From Terrimesophilobacter sp038243605 (GTDB lineage Bacteria; Actinomycetota; Actinomycetes; Actinomycetales; Microbacteriaceae), in assembly GCA_038243605.1 (NCBI GenBank), contig JBBSQX010000001.1, positions 271,563-335,562 on the forward strand: a stretch of DNA of 64,000 bases, in the 5' to 3' direction. The notes under the pieces were generated by a model. It did no database searches and was not told where the DNA came from. It saw nothing but the letters and a program-made list of their open reading frames with translations. The position numbers and the translations under genes were made by a program. Shown piece after piece: positions 8,097 through 16,128 of the stretch. Every line of letters starts with the position of its first letter. Position 1 is the first letter of the stretch.

Positions 8097-9086
8097 CTAG
8101 AGAAGCGCGGGCATGACCTTGCGCTCGAAGAGTTCGACACCGCTCAGGTCGTACGCTGCCTCAGGGAAGTAGTGGATGGCGTAGCCGAGCCCGGCATGCT
8201 TCAACGCGGTGAGCCGCTCCACGACTTGCTCCGGAGTGCCCACCGCGGCGGAGCCCTCGTAGTCGCGCATGTACTGCGCCGCCTGTGCCGCACCCAGGTA
8301 CGGCAGAACGCGGGCCTTGATCGAGGCAAGACGCTTGTGCACATCTGCTTCGGTGGCGCCAATAACAGTCATAAAGTTTGTGCTCCGCACGATGCGGTTA
8401 AAATCGGTGCCGACCTCCGCGCAGTGCGCCCGAAGAAGCTCGCTTTTCTGGGCGAAGACATCGATGTTTCCCCCGGCGAAGTTCGTGTAATCGGCGTACT
8501 TTGCTGCGATGCGAAGAGTGACTTTCTCGCCACCGCCCGCGATCCAGACCGGAATGCCGCCCTTCTGCAGCGGAAGCGGCCGCACGATCGCGCCATCCGC
8601 GTCGAAGTGCTTACCGTGCAGGGTGGCCTTGCCGGTCTTCCAGGCCCGCTGCATGATCTGCACGCCCTCATCTAACTGAGCAAGGCGCTCCCCATCGGTC
8701 GGGTAGCCGTAGCCGTAGGCGCGCCACTCCTGCTCGTACCAGCCAGCTCCGATGCCCATCTCCACTCGGCCGCCAGAAATGATGTCGACCGTGGCGGCGA
8801 CCTTCGCGAGGTAGGCCGGATTGCGGTAGCCGATGCACGTGCACATCTGCCCAAGGCGTACTCGCGAGGTTGTTGCGGCAAATGCTGACATGAGCGTCCA
8901 CGCTTCGTGCGTGGCCTCTTCTGTGGCGATCGGCACAGTGTGAAAGTGGTCGTACACCCAGGCCGACTCCCAGGCTCCCTTGTCGGCGTAGCCGACAACA
9001 GCGCTCATCGCTGACCACTGCTCTGCCGGGTCAATACCGACGAGGTCATGACGCCAGCCCTGGGGGATGAACATTCCAAACTTCAT
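8097..9086 (-). CDS. LLM class (F420- or FMN-dependent) oxidoreductase
   Basis: A 329-aa luciferase-like TIM-barrel protein. The N-terminus MKFGMFIPQGWRHDL and the motif TTSRVRLGQMCTCIGYRNPAYLAKVAATVDIISGGRVEMGIGAGW are typical of the F420-associated branch common in actinobacteria. It would transfer hydride between F420 (or flavin) and an unknown organic substrate. The gene overlaps the upstream threonine aldolase gene by 4 nt (ATGA), so both are co-transcribed, but no shared pathway is evident. The cofactor cannot be decided from the sequence alone. Confidence 0.82.
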   Translation of the reverse strand: MKFGMFIPQGWRHDLVGIDPAEQWSAMSAVVGYADKGAWESAWVYDHFHTVPIATEEATHEAWTLMSAFAATTSRVRLGQMCTCIGYRNPAYLAKVAATVDIISGGRVEMGIGAGWYEQEWRAYGYGYPTDGERLAQLDEGVQIMQRAWKTGKATLHGKHFDADGAIVRPLPLQKGGIPVWIAGGGEKVTLRIAAKYADYTNFAGGNIDVFAQKSELLRAHCAEVGTDFNRIVRSTNFMTVIGATEADVHKRLASIKARVLPYLGAAQAAQYMRDYEGSAAVGTPEQVVERLTALKHAGLGYAIHYFPEAAYDLSGVELFERKVMPALL

Positions 9087-10150
9087 GCTGAGAGCTCCTT
9101 CTTGATGGCGGCGACGAAGGCATCAATGTCGGCCTCCGTGGTGTCAAAGGAGCACATCCAGCGCACCTCGCCGGCGGCAGCATCCCAGTCGTAGAAACGG
9201 AACGACTCGCGCAGACGGTCGGCGGACCCGGTGGGGAGGATGGCGAATACCGCATTGGCGGTAGTGTCTTGGGCGAAACCCAGACCCGTGATTGTGCCAG
9301 CCTCGATTGCGTCTTCAAGTGAGCGGCGCAGGTGCCCTGCCATAGCGTTGGCGTGGCTGGCAGAGCGCAGCCAAAGGTCATCCTCAAACAGGGCGAGGAA
9401 CTGCGCAGAGACGAACCGCATCTTCGATGCGAGCTGCATACTCAGCTTGCGCAGGTAGAGAATGCCGGCGACAGCATCCGGGTTCAACACCACGATGGCC
9501 TCGCCATACAGCATGCCGTTCTTCGTGCCACCGAAGCTCAACACATCAACACCGGCGTCGGTGGTGAACTCATGGAGACCGACACCGAGTGCGGCAGCAG
9601 CATTCGCAATGCGGGCCCCATCCATGTGCACGGTCATACCCTTTGCGTGCGCGTGGCTGGTGATCGCCTTGATCTCGTCGATCGAGTACAGGGTGCCGAG
9701 TTCGGTTGTCTGCGTAATGCTCACGACGAGAGGCTGAGCGCGGTGCTCGTCGCCCCACCCCCACGCCTCCTGGTCGATGAGCTCGGGGGTGAGCTTTCCG
9801 TCTGGTGTCGTGACGGTGAGCAGTTTGAGCCCGCTGACGCGCTCAGGCGCACCACCCTCGTCGCTGTTAATGTGGGCGGTCTTGGCCGAGATCACTGCCC
9901 CCCAGCGGGGCATCATGGCGGTCAACCCTGTGACGTTCGCCCCCGTGCCGTTGAAGACGGGGAAGGCTTCGGTACGGTCGCCGAAGTGCTGCTTCATCAT
10001 GACCTGCAAACGCTCCGTGTAAACGTCACCACCGTAGGCGACCTGGTGGCCCTCGTTGGCGTCAGCGAGGGCGGTCAGAATCTCCGGATGCACACCCGCG
10101 TAGTTGTCGCTGGCGAAACCTCGGAGCTGGGAATCATGGAGTCGAGTCAC
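9083..10150 (-). CDS. ltaE: Low-specificity L-threonine aldolase
   Basis: A 355-aa PLP enzyme of fold type I that cleaves L-threonine or allo-threonine to glycine and acetaldehyde in the cytoplasm. SFGGTKNGML carries the Schiff-base lysine (Lys210), HMDGAR gives the cofactor-ring aspartate (Asp177), and FNGTGANVTGL is the phosphate-binding region. The length matches the beta-eliminating lyase/threonine aldolase family. The start is GTG. It lies 12 nt downstream of the NatB-like permease gene and overlaps the LLM oxidoreductase, so read-through from the natAB operon is possible. Confidence 0.85.
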   Translation of the reverse strand: MTRLHDSQLRGFASDNYAGVHPEILTALADANEGHQVAYGGDVYTERLQVMMKQHFGDRTEAFPVFNGTGANVTGLTAMMPRWGAVISAKTAHINSDEGGAPERVSGLKLLTVTTPDGKLTPELIDQEAWGWGDEHRAQPLVVSITQTTELGTLYSIDEIKAITSHAHAKGMTVHMDGARIANAAAALGVGLHEFTTDAGVDVLSFGGTKNGMLYGEAIVVLNPDAVAGILYLRKLSMQLASKMRFVSAQFLALFEDDLWLRSASHANAMAGHLRRSLEDAIEAGTITGLGFAQDTTANAVFAILPTGSADRLRESFRFYDWDAAAGEVRWMCSFDTTEADIDAFVAAIKKELSA

Positions 10151-10162
10151 CGGCCCATTCTC

Positions 10163-11263
10163 TCACTGCTTGCGACGCGCGAGTGCTTCGGAGAGCTTCA
10201 CCTTTGCTCCCGTGCGCAAGAGTGCGTTGGAGTAGATGCGGGATCCGAGCATGATGACAAGGAGCGTCGTCAGCAAAAGGATCGCGAGCGAGAGCAGCGG
10301 CTCCCACCATGCCGCCTGGCCTAGGAACACGCGCATCGGCATCCCCACAGGCGCAGAGAACGGAACATACGACATGATGCCGAGCACGAGGGGGTTGTCG
10401 TTGAAGAAGATCACCAAAAAGTAGGGCAGCATCACGAGGATCATCACGGGGGATGTCGCGCTTCCGACATCTTCCTGGCGCGAGACGAGCGAGGCCGTCG
10501 CCGCGTACAGGGCGGCGATCATCACAAACCCGAAGACAAAGAACACCACAAACCACGCGATGGAGGGGCCGAAGCTTGCCAGAAGCTCAGCTTGACCGGT
10601 GATCGCGAGGCCGACAGAGGCCAGTATCGCGATCAGTGAGATCTGGGCAAACGCGAGGAGGCTGTTGCCAAGCACCTTGCCCGCCATGAGCGCGCGCACC
10701 GAAATCGTGGACATCAGAATCTCCACAATGCGTGTTTGCTTTTCTTCTACAACGCTTTGCGCGATCGTGGTGCCGAACGTCATGGCCGACATGAAGAACA
10801 CGATGCCGAAGGCAATTGCGGCGAGATAGGCGAGGAAGGGGTTCACGTCGCTCGGCTCCAGCAGCTCCACCTTCGGGGCCACGCTGAGCATGGAGACAAG
10901 AGTGTTCGGCACGGAGTCGAGGGCGATGATTGACACGCCAGCGGGGGTACCTTCTGCTGGCACGATCGCCGCCGTGACAGTTCCCGCGTGCACGAGTTTC
11001 TTAGCCTCGTCGACAGAGGCGACCTTGGTGACCTTCATATTGGGCAACTGTTCGGCGACAGCGATGGCAGAGCCGGTAGCGGCCACCGACGTCTTTATCG
11101 GGGAGCCGCCAAGGAATCCGCCGAGAAGAATGGATCCGAGCACCGCCAGCATGAGCACGGCGGTCGAGATGAGAAACGCTTTGCTCCGCAGTTTCATGGT
11201 AATTTCGCGCCGAGCAACGAGGCTTACGCTCTGCATCACCGCGGGAGTACGGTAGTCGCTCAC
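10163..11263 (-). CDS. NatB-like ABC exporter permease
   Basis: A 366-aa membrane protein of the ABC-2/NatB type. It has a first helix at about 30-52, a large extracytoplasmic loop, then a cluster of five helices from about 145 onward, with the coupling motif QSVVEEKQTRIVEILMSTISVRALMAGKVLG. NatAB systems extrude sodium or related ions or drugs. The ATG overlaps the ATPase gene stop by 4 nt. An archetypal ABC-2 topology makes the family secure, but the sodium specificity is inferred only from resemblance. Confidence 0.82.
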   Translation of the reverse strand: MSDYRTPAVMQSVSLVARREITMKLRSKAFLISTAVLMLAVLGSILLGGFLGGSPIKTSVAATGSAIAVAEQLPNMKVTKVASVDEAKKLVHAGTVTAAIVPAEGTPAGVSIIALDSVPNTLVSMLSVAPKVELLEPSDVNPFLAYLAAIAFGIVFFMSAMTFGTTIAQSVVEEKQTRIVEILMSTISVRALMAGKVLGNSLLAFAQISLIAILASVGLAITGQAELLASFGPSIAWFVVFFVFGFVMIAALYAATASLVSRQEDVGSATSPVMILVMLPYFLVIFFNDNPLVLGIMSYVPFSAPVGMPMRVFLGQAAWWEPLLSLAILLLTTLLVIMLGSRIYSNALLRTGAKVKLSEALARRKQ

Positions 11264-12144
11264 TGGATCACCTCACGAAAAATTTGGGCCAAGCTGGCTT
11301 CTTGCGGGGAGAATCGGATGACTCGACCTCGGCCGAGCGCCTTCTGCAGCACTGCTTGCGCCGCGTCGGGCGTGTCCGCGTGGAATACGGCGTGCGTGCC
11401 CTGGATGGTTGCGGTGGGGATGCCTGGTTCATTCTGTACCCACTCGGCGGGCGCATCGAGCACCAGGTCGTACTGCGAATTACCGTGCTCAGCACGCAGG
11501 CTTTCCGTCGAACCGGATGCCCGAATCTCGCCGTTTGCGATCACCACGAGGTCGTCGCAGAGCCGTTCAACGATGTCGAGTTGGTGCGAAGAAAACAGCA
11601 CAGGAATGCCGGCATCCGCGCGATCCTTCAATACCCCTTGAACGGCGTCAACCGCGATCGGATCAAGACCAGAGAACGGTTCGTCAAGAACGAGAACATC
11701 GGGGTCGTGCACGAGCGCTGCGGCGATCTGCGCCCGCTGCTGGTTGCCAAGCGACAGGCTTTCGACCGTTGTGTTCGCGCGTTCGGTGAGACCGAGGCGT
11801 TCGAGAAGAGCAGCGGTGTTGCGCTTGGCGGCGGCTGGCGTGAGGCCGTGCAAGCGCGCCAGATAGACGATGTGTTCGGCAACCTTCATCTTTGGGTAAA
11901 GGCCGCGTTCCTCAGGCATGTAGCCGAACCGTCGCCGATCCACGTCGGAGAGGGGCTTGCCATCCAGCGTCACGGTGCCAGAATCACGGGAGAGCACCCC
12001 AAGGATGATGCGCATTGTCGTGGTCTTGCCTGCGCCGTTGGCGCCGACAAACCCGGTCATCCGACCTCTGCCCACCGTGAAGGAGACGTCGTGCAGCACC
12101 CGGTTCGAGCCGAAGGATCGGTTGATCTGGTTTATCTCAAGCAC
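11260..12144 (-). CDS. NatA-like ABC exporter ATP-binding protein
   Basis: A 294-aa ABC ATPase. Walker A is GANGAGKT (34-41), the signature SLGNQQRAQIAAA, Walker B VLVLDEPFSGLDP, and the H-loop FSSHQLD. A C-terminal extension of about 80 residues is typical of NatA-like subunits. It pairs with the overlapping permease gene. The GTG start lies 6 nt downstream of TAGGGT (complement of 12151-12156), so this operon's mRNA is probably leaderless. Its upstream region contains the repeat block described at 12189-12404. Confidence 0.85.
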   Translation of the reverse strand: MLEINQINRSFGSNRVLHDVSFTVGRGRMTGFVGANGAGKTTTMRIILGVLSRDSGTVTLDGKPLSDVDRRRFGYMPEERGLYPKMKVAEHIVYLARLHGLTPAAAKRNTAALLERLGLTERANTTVESLSLGNQQRAQIAAALVHDPDVLVLDEPFSGLDPIAVDAVQGVLKDRADAGIPVLFSSHQLDIVERLCDDLVVIANGEIRASGSTESLRAEHGNSQYDLVLDAPAEWVQNEPGIPTATIQGTHAVFHADTPDAAQAVLQKALGRGRVIRFSPQEASLAQIFREVIQ

Positions 12145-12156
12145 CCAACCACCCTA
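12145..12156 (-). promoter_or_regulatory. -10 element for natA-like operon (leaderless)
   Basis: On the minus strand TAGGGT (12156 down to 12151) is followed by 6 nt (GGTTGG) and then the GTG start at 12144. This matches the actinobacterial pattern in which transcription starts at the first base of the coding sequence. No convincing -35 was found upstream, because the region changes into GC-rich repeats. Confidence 0.5.
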
Positions 12157-12188
12157 ACGCGAGTGCCTGCGTACGCCCGGCCCCTGCC

Positions 12189-12219
12189 GTGCCCGGCCGT
12201 GCCCGGCCCGTGCCCGGCC
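12189..12219 (+). repeat. Three copies of a 10-bp GTGCCCGGCC repeat
   Basis: GTGCCCGGCC occurs at 12189-12198, 12199-12208 and 12210-12219 (one extra C before the third copy). It forms the left end of the 318-bp gene-free region between natA and the DUF6421 gene. It is probably a slippage-type duplication; no function is visible. Confidence 0.7.
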
Positions 12220-12232
12220 CGCGCTCTAATGC

Positions 12233-12296
12233 CCGTTTGTGCACAATTTTTGTCGGAAAGACCTGCGTCATACCGACAAAAACTGTGCACAAACGG
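12233..12296. repeat. 24-bp-arm inverted repeat (hairpin element)
   Basis: The arms at 12233-12256 and 12273-12296 are complementary at 23 of 24 positions around a 16-nt loop. Each arm itself contains the palindrome TGTGCACA and the end TTTGTCGG (or its complement). No T-run follows on either strand, so it is not a standard intrinsic terminator. It may be a dispersed hairpin repeat (REP or MITE-like), a protein-binding site, or a roadblock between the DUF6421 and natA transcription units. It is far more structured than any other intergenic sequence in the window. Confidence 0.75.
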
Positions 12297-12300
12297 AGCT

Positions 12301-12404
12301 GGGCTGGGCGAGTGGGCTGGGCGAGTGGGCTGGGCGGGCTGGGCTGGGCTGGGCTGGGCTGGGTGGCCGGGAGGGGCCGGGCTGGGCTGGGTGGCCGGGA
12401 GGGG
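12301..12404 (+). repeat. G-rich tandem repeats with G-quadruplex potential
   Basis: Two 13-bp units (GGGCTGGGCGAGT at 12301-12313 and 12314-12326) lead into a run of GGGCT pentamers (about 12335-12360). Then a 26-bp unit (12351-12376) recurs at 12379-12404, a 28-bp period. The run gives many G3 tracts separated by 2 nt on the plus strand, enough for stable G-quadruplexes; the minus strand is the transcribed direction. Together with the flanking repeats this fills the gene-free stretch 12145-12462. Confidence 0.75.
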
Positions 12405-12462
12405 CGCCGCCGGGGGTGGGCGCCCGCCAGGAGTGGGCGCCCGGCGGGCGGGGGCGCGCGGG

Positions 12463-13833
12463 CTAGTCGCTCGCGCCCGTGACGCCTGCTGTCGACTCAA
12501 TCACGGCCGTCATCTTCTTCGACAGTGCTTCATAGAACATCGAGAGCGGAAACTCGTCGTCCATCACGTCGTTCGTGATGTCCTTCGGCAGCCCATCGAG
12601 TGGCAGCTCACGCTTCGCCCACTTCGATGCGGGATGCGGCGTCACCGTCGCCGACACCAGCTCATATGCTGCGAGCCAGTGTGCCACCTTCGGGCGGTCG
12701 ATCGAGCGCCAGTACAGGTCGCCGATCGCCTCACCGAGTGCGTTCACGACATCCGGCACGTCGTCCCAGTCGATCGTGAGCGTGGTGTCTGTCCAATGCA
12801 ACACGTGGTGTTGGTGCATCCACGCGAACAGCAACTGCCCACCAAGACCGTCGTAGTTGCGCACCCGGTTGCCGGTGAGTGCGAACCTAAAGATGCGGTC
12901 GAAGATCACCGTGTACTGCACCAGTTGTGCGTGCTTGCGGGTCACCGGGTCGGTGTCGTCTGCGCGCACAAGCTTCACCGATTCGCGGAACGCTGTGAGG
13001 TCACAGCGCAGTTCCTCGAGCGAATAAAGGAAGAATGGCATCCGCTGTTTGATCATGAACGGATCAAACGGCAGGTCGCCGCGCATGTGCGTGCGGTCGT
13101 GGATGAGATCCCACATCACGAAGGTTTCTTCCGTGAGGTGCTGGTCTTCGAGCAGTTCCTGCGCATCGGCAGGAAGTTCGAGGCCGGTGATCTCGGCAGC
13201 AGCTTTGACGACGCGACGGAATCGCGCAGCCTCGCGGTCGGCGAAGATCGCACCCCACGTGAACTTCGGGGTTTCGCGCACCGAGACGGTCTCCGGAAAC
13301 AGCACAGCGGCGTTCGTATCGTAGCCATCCGTGAAGTCCACGAACCGAATCGGAATGAACAGCTTGTTCGAGTACTCCCCAGCCTCCAACTCAGAAATGA
13401 ACTCTGGCCAGATGACCTCGATCAGTAAGGCCTCGACCAGGCGGTCGGTGCTGCCGTTCTGCGTGTACATCGGGAACACGACCAGGTGTCGAAGTCCGTC
13501 GATGCGGTTGTGCTCCGGATGGAATGCCACGAGTGAGTCGAGAAAGTCGGGAACACCGAAACCATCGGCTTGCCAACGCTCGAAGTCCGCAATGAGTGCC
13601 GTGAGGTATTCCTCGTCGTGGGCAAACAGCGGCGCGAGTTCGTTGATGAACGTCGTGATCTCGCCGACGAGTTGCCCAGCTTTGGCGTGATCTGCGGCGT
13701 TCGGGATGCTTCCGTCTTGCACCTGAAGCGGGCGAATCTGAGTGACTGCCTCCTTGAGGCCGAGCCATGACACGCCATCCTCGACGACCTCGGGCTCGCC
13801 AATGATGGTCTTCTCGTTCATGAGTTGTGACAT
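12463..13833 (-). CDS. DUF6421-like conserved actinobacterial protein
   Basis: A 456-aa soluble protein without signal peptide or transmembrane segments. I recognise it only as resembling the DUF6421 family of actinobacteria. It has a striking conserved-looking segment, LIHDRTHMRGDLPFDPFMIKQRMPFFLYSLEELRCDLTAF. Its His, Asp and Glu residues could bind a metal, as in enzymes with paired H/E motifs. A second polar cluster is AWMHQHHVLHW. The ATG at 13833 has a strong AGGAGG 8 nt upstream, in contrast to the many leaderless neighbours. It appears monocistronic. No reaction can be assigned. Confidence 0.6.
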   Translation of the reverse strand: MSQLMNEKTIIGEPEVVEDGVSWLGLKEAVTQIRPLQVQDGSIPNAADHAKAGQLVGEITTFINELAPLFAHDEEYLTALIADFERWQADGFGVPDFLDSLVAFHPEHNRIDGLRHLVVFPMYTQNGSTDRLVEALLIEVIWPEFISELEAGEYSNKLFIPIRFVDFTDGYDTNAAVLFPETVSVRETPKFTWGAIFADREAARFRRVVKAAAEITGLELPADAQELLEDQHLTEETFVMWDLIHDRTHMRGDLPFDPFMIKQRMPFFLYSLEELRCDLTAFRESVKLVRADDTDPVTRKHAQLVQYTVIFDRIFRFALTGNRVRNYDGLGGQLLFAWMHQHHVLHWTDTTLTIDWDDVPDVVNALGEAIGDLYWRSIDRPKVAHWLAAYELVSATVTPHPASKWAKRELPLDGLPKDITNDVMDDEFPLSMFYEALSKKMTAVIESTAGVTGASD

Positions 13834-13968
13834 GGTTCAACCTCCTGCCGTCATCGATTGGGAAATCACTACAGATAGAGGATATCCGACACCGATCACA
13901 CGGGAGGTGAGTCTGACTCAACTTTGCTCGTGACGGGCGCTATGAACACGTGCGAAAAGCGAACGAGC

Positions 13969-14646
13969 CTATGATTCCTGCGGGATTTCGATTTTGCCGA
14001 CGAGAGACATGGCCTCGTGCGCAAGAGCGACATCTTTCGTGCGTACAGCATCAATGAACATCATCTGGGCGGAAGAAAGTGCGGTGACGTCGATATTTTT
14101 GGGCAAATGCAGGCTGCCGAGTCGAACAATATGAACCACGGAAGTGAGGGTGCGGAGAAGTGCAGCATTCGTGGTGATCGTGGATAGACGGTTGAAGAAA
14201 ACGAAGTTCGCGGTTGCCACGGCATCCATATCCATATTGGCGATAGCCTTCAGAAGTTTCTGGTGATCGCTCGTGATCTCTGCAAGGACCCTTTGGTCGG
14301 TGCGCGGGATGACTTCGTCGAGAAGCGCGTCGAAGAGCGCACGCCACACGACCATCGCTTCCGCTGTTTCGCGAGGGCTCACCACAGCAACACGGGTGAA
14401 GCGATTGGCGGAAGCCTCGATCACGCCGATCTCACGAAGCCTCTGCAGGGCTTCCCGCACGGGGGTTCGCGATACCCCATACTTTTCGGCCAGCTTGGTG
14501 TCGCTGATGTGCTCGCCTGGCTTGAGGTGACCATCGTGGATCGCCTCAAGCACTTGCTCAAATACCCGGGTAACAACCGTGCTGGTGGAAATTCCAGCGT
14601 CGGAGCTCGCATGTGTATATGTCACGCGTTGAATTTCATCGGGCAC
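13969..14646 (-). CDS. GntR family regulator (FCD type)
   Basis: A 225-aa regulator. A winged helix at about 25-90 (HISDTKLAEKYGVSRTPVREALQRLREIGVIEA) is followed by an all-helical FCD effector domain. FadR/FCD proteins usually sense organic acids or amino-acid-derived ligands. The GTG start is preceded at 7 nt by TAAAGT (complement of 14654-14659), indicating a leaderless message. A TGTACA palindrome just upstream (14664-14669) is a plausible autoregulatory half-site. The target genes are not evident: flanking genes are xth and DUF6421. Confidence 0.82.
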   Translation of the reverse strand: MPDEIQRVTYTHASSDAGISTSTVVTRVFEQVLEAIHDGHLKPGEHISDTKLAEKYGVSRTPVREALQRLREIGVIEASANRFTRVAVVSPRETAEAMVVWRALFDALLDEVIPRTDQRVLAEITSDHQKLLKAIANMDMDAVATANFVFFNRLSTITTNAALLRTLTSVVHIVRLGSLHLPKNIDVTALSSAQMMFIDAVRTKDVALAHEAMSLVGKIEIPQES

Positions 14647-14670
14647 TCCTGAGACTTTACTGTGTACAAA
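14647..14670 (-). promoter_or_regulatory. Leaderless promoter and TGTACA site of the gntR gene
   Basis: Minus-strand TAAAGT (14659 down to 14654) lies 7 nt before the GTG start. TTTGTACAC, with the palindrome TGTACA at 14664-14669, overlaps the spacer. A GntR operator there would give autoregulation. The 33-bp gap to xth leaves room only for this promoter. Confidence 0.45.
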
Positions 14671-14679
14671 CCTTGAACG

Positions 14680-15519
14680 CTAGAAAATCATCGGTCTGTC
14701 GAGTTCATCCGTTTCAGTGGAATCAATGTCGACAGCAACGGGAACATGATCACTGGGGGAATCGCCTTTTCGTTCCTCGCGGTGAATCTGAGCGCCAGTG
14801 ACGATGTCAGCAAACGCCGGGTTGCCCAGAATGAAGTCAATGCGCATTCCCTCATCCCGTGGGAAGCGCAACTGTTTGTAGTCCCAGAAGGTGAAGCCCT
14901 CTGGAACGAGCGGGCGCACGACATCCTCAAATCCGTTGTCGAGAAAAGCCCCGAATGCGGCCCGCTCAGGCTCAGAAATATGCGTAGAAGTGCCTGCAAC
15001 AAAAGTTGGGTCGCCCATGTCGCTGTCAGTGGGGGCCACATTCCAGTCGCCCATGAGCGCGAGCGGCTCGCCGGGGTGCGCTTCCACCCAACGCTGCGCT
15101 TCCTTGTTTAGCCGTTTCAGCCAGTCGAGTTTGTACACAAAATGTGGGTCGTCGATGGCGCGCCCGTTGGGAACGTAGAGGCTCCACAGGCGGATGCCAT
15201 CGACGCTCACCCCCATGGCGCGCGCTTCGAGCGGCTGGCCTGGCCCTTCTGCGCCTTTAAGAAATCCTGGTTGCCCGGAAAAACTTGTTTCAATATCCGT
15301 CATCGGAAGGCGGCTGGCGAACGCGACACCATTCCACTGGTTGAGCCCGTGCGCAATGACGTCGTACCCTGCGCGCTCGAACTCTTCCATCGGAAACTGG
15401 TCGGGGCGACACTTGATCTCTTGCATCCCGAGCACATCAACGTCTTCGCGCACCAACCAGTCAACAACCCGACCGACGCGAGTGCGGATTGAGTTGACGT
15501 TCCAGGTGGCGACGCGCAT
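14680..15519 (-). CDS. xth: Exodeoxyribonuclease III / AP endonuclease
   Basis: A 279-aa Mg2+-dependent nuclease of base-excision repair that incises at abasic sites and degrades DNA 3'-5'. The exonuclease-endonuclease-phosphatase motifs are complete: Asn7 in WNVNS, Glu34 in MQEIK, Tyr115 in YVPNG, Asp158 and Asn160 in GDWNVAP, and Asp257-His258 in SDHVPV. Length is normal for ExoA/Xth. The ATG lies 6 nt downstream of TAGCGT (complement of 15526-15531) without a ribosome site, suggesting leaderless translation. It is divergent from pyrE across a 57-bp gap. Confidence 0.92.
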   Translation of the reverse strand: MRVATWNVNSIRTRVGRVVDWLVREDVDVLGMQEIKCRPDQFPMEEFERAGYDVIAHGLNQWNGVAFASRLPMTDIETSFSGQPGFLKGAEGPGQPLEARAMGVSVDGIRLWSLYVPNGRAIDDPHFVYKLDWLKRLNKEAQRWVEAHPGEPLALMGDWNVAPTDSDMGDPTFVAGTSTHISEPERAAFGAFLDNGFEDVVRPLVPEGFTFWDYKQLRFPRDEGMRIDFILGNPAFADIVTGAQIHREERKGDSPSDHVPVAVDIDSTETDELDRPMIF

Positions 15520-15576
15520 GCCACAACGCTACCCGGTAGCGCGCGACTCCCCTGAATGATGAATAGAGTTGTCACC
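15520..15576. promoter_or_regulatory. Divergent leaderless promoters of xth and pyrE with a shared palindrome
   Basis: TAGCGT (complement of 15526-15531) serves xth, and TAGAGT (15564-15569) serves pyrE with a 7-nt gap to its GTG at 15577. A perfect 7+1+7 palindrome, CGCTACC-C-GGTAGCG, spans 15527-15541. It overlaps the xth -10, so a bound protein would cover one promoter and flank the other. It might also act as a small hairpin. Confidence 0.5.
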
Positions 15577-16128
15577 GTGAATGATGACCGCAGCAAACTG
15601 ATCGACTACATTTCCGCTGATGCGGTATTCCACGGTGACTTCACGCTCTCCAGCGGACTGAAGGCCAACTTCTATGTCGACCTTCGGCGGGTGAGCTTAG
15701 ACCACCGTGTTGCGCCGCTCATTGGTCGCGTAATGCTTGACCTGATTTCTGACATTCCGGATGTTGTCGCCGTCGGTGGGTTGACGATGGGGGCAGACCC
15801 GATCGCCTCCGCCATCATGCATCAGGGCTCTGCCGCGGGGCGCGCATACGATGCGTTTGTTGTGCGCAAGGAGCCAAAAGATCATGGCCGCGGTCGTCAG
15901 GTTGAGGGCCCGGATCTCGAGGGCAAGCGCGTCATCGTGGTCGAAGACACCTCTACTACTGGCGGGTCGCCGCTCGCCGCGATTGCTGCGCTCGAGAAGG
16001 TGGGCGCGATCATTGCTGCCGTGGCGGTCGTCGTCGACCGCGACACGGGCGCGAAAGAAATCATCGAGGCTGCCGGGTACCCCTACCTTTTCGCGCTCGG
16101 GCTTGCAGACCTTGGCCTGGCTACATGA
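15577..16128 (+). CDS. pyrE: Orotate phosphoribosyltransferase
   Basis: A 183-aa enzyme of pyrimidine synthesis converting orotate and PRPP to OMP. The PRPP-binding motif VIVVEDTSTTGGSP and the flexible catalytic loop KEPKDHGRGRQVEG are intact, and SSGLKANFYVDLRRVSL is the usual N-terminal substrate loop. An ATG at 15556 would add seven residues. I prefer GTG 15577 because a TAGAGT hexamer ends 7 nt before it and no ribosome site precedes either start. The 3' end overlaps the Septum_form gene as ATGA. Other pyr genes are not in the window. Confidence 0.9.
   Translation: MNDDRSKLIDYISADAVFHGDFTLSSGLKANFYVDLRRVSLDHRVAPLIGRVMLDLISDIPDVVAVGGLTMGADPIASAIMHQGSAAGRAYDAFVVRKEPKDHGRGRQVEGPDLEGKRVIVVEDTSTTGGSPLAAIAALEKVGAIIAAVAVVVDRDTGAKEIIEAAGYPYLFALGLADLGLAT

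Noticed and set aside
11284..13428. Long plus-strand open frame (714 codons) across natA and the DUF6421 gene
   Set aside because: It runs antisense to two convincing genes and through the repeat block, and its translation is low-complexity with no family features. It is a by-product of high GC codon usage.
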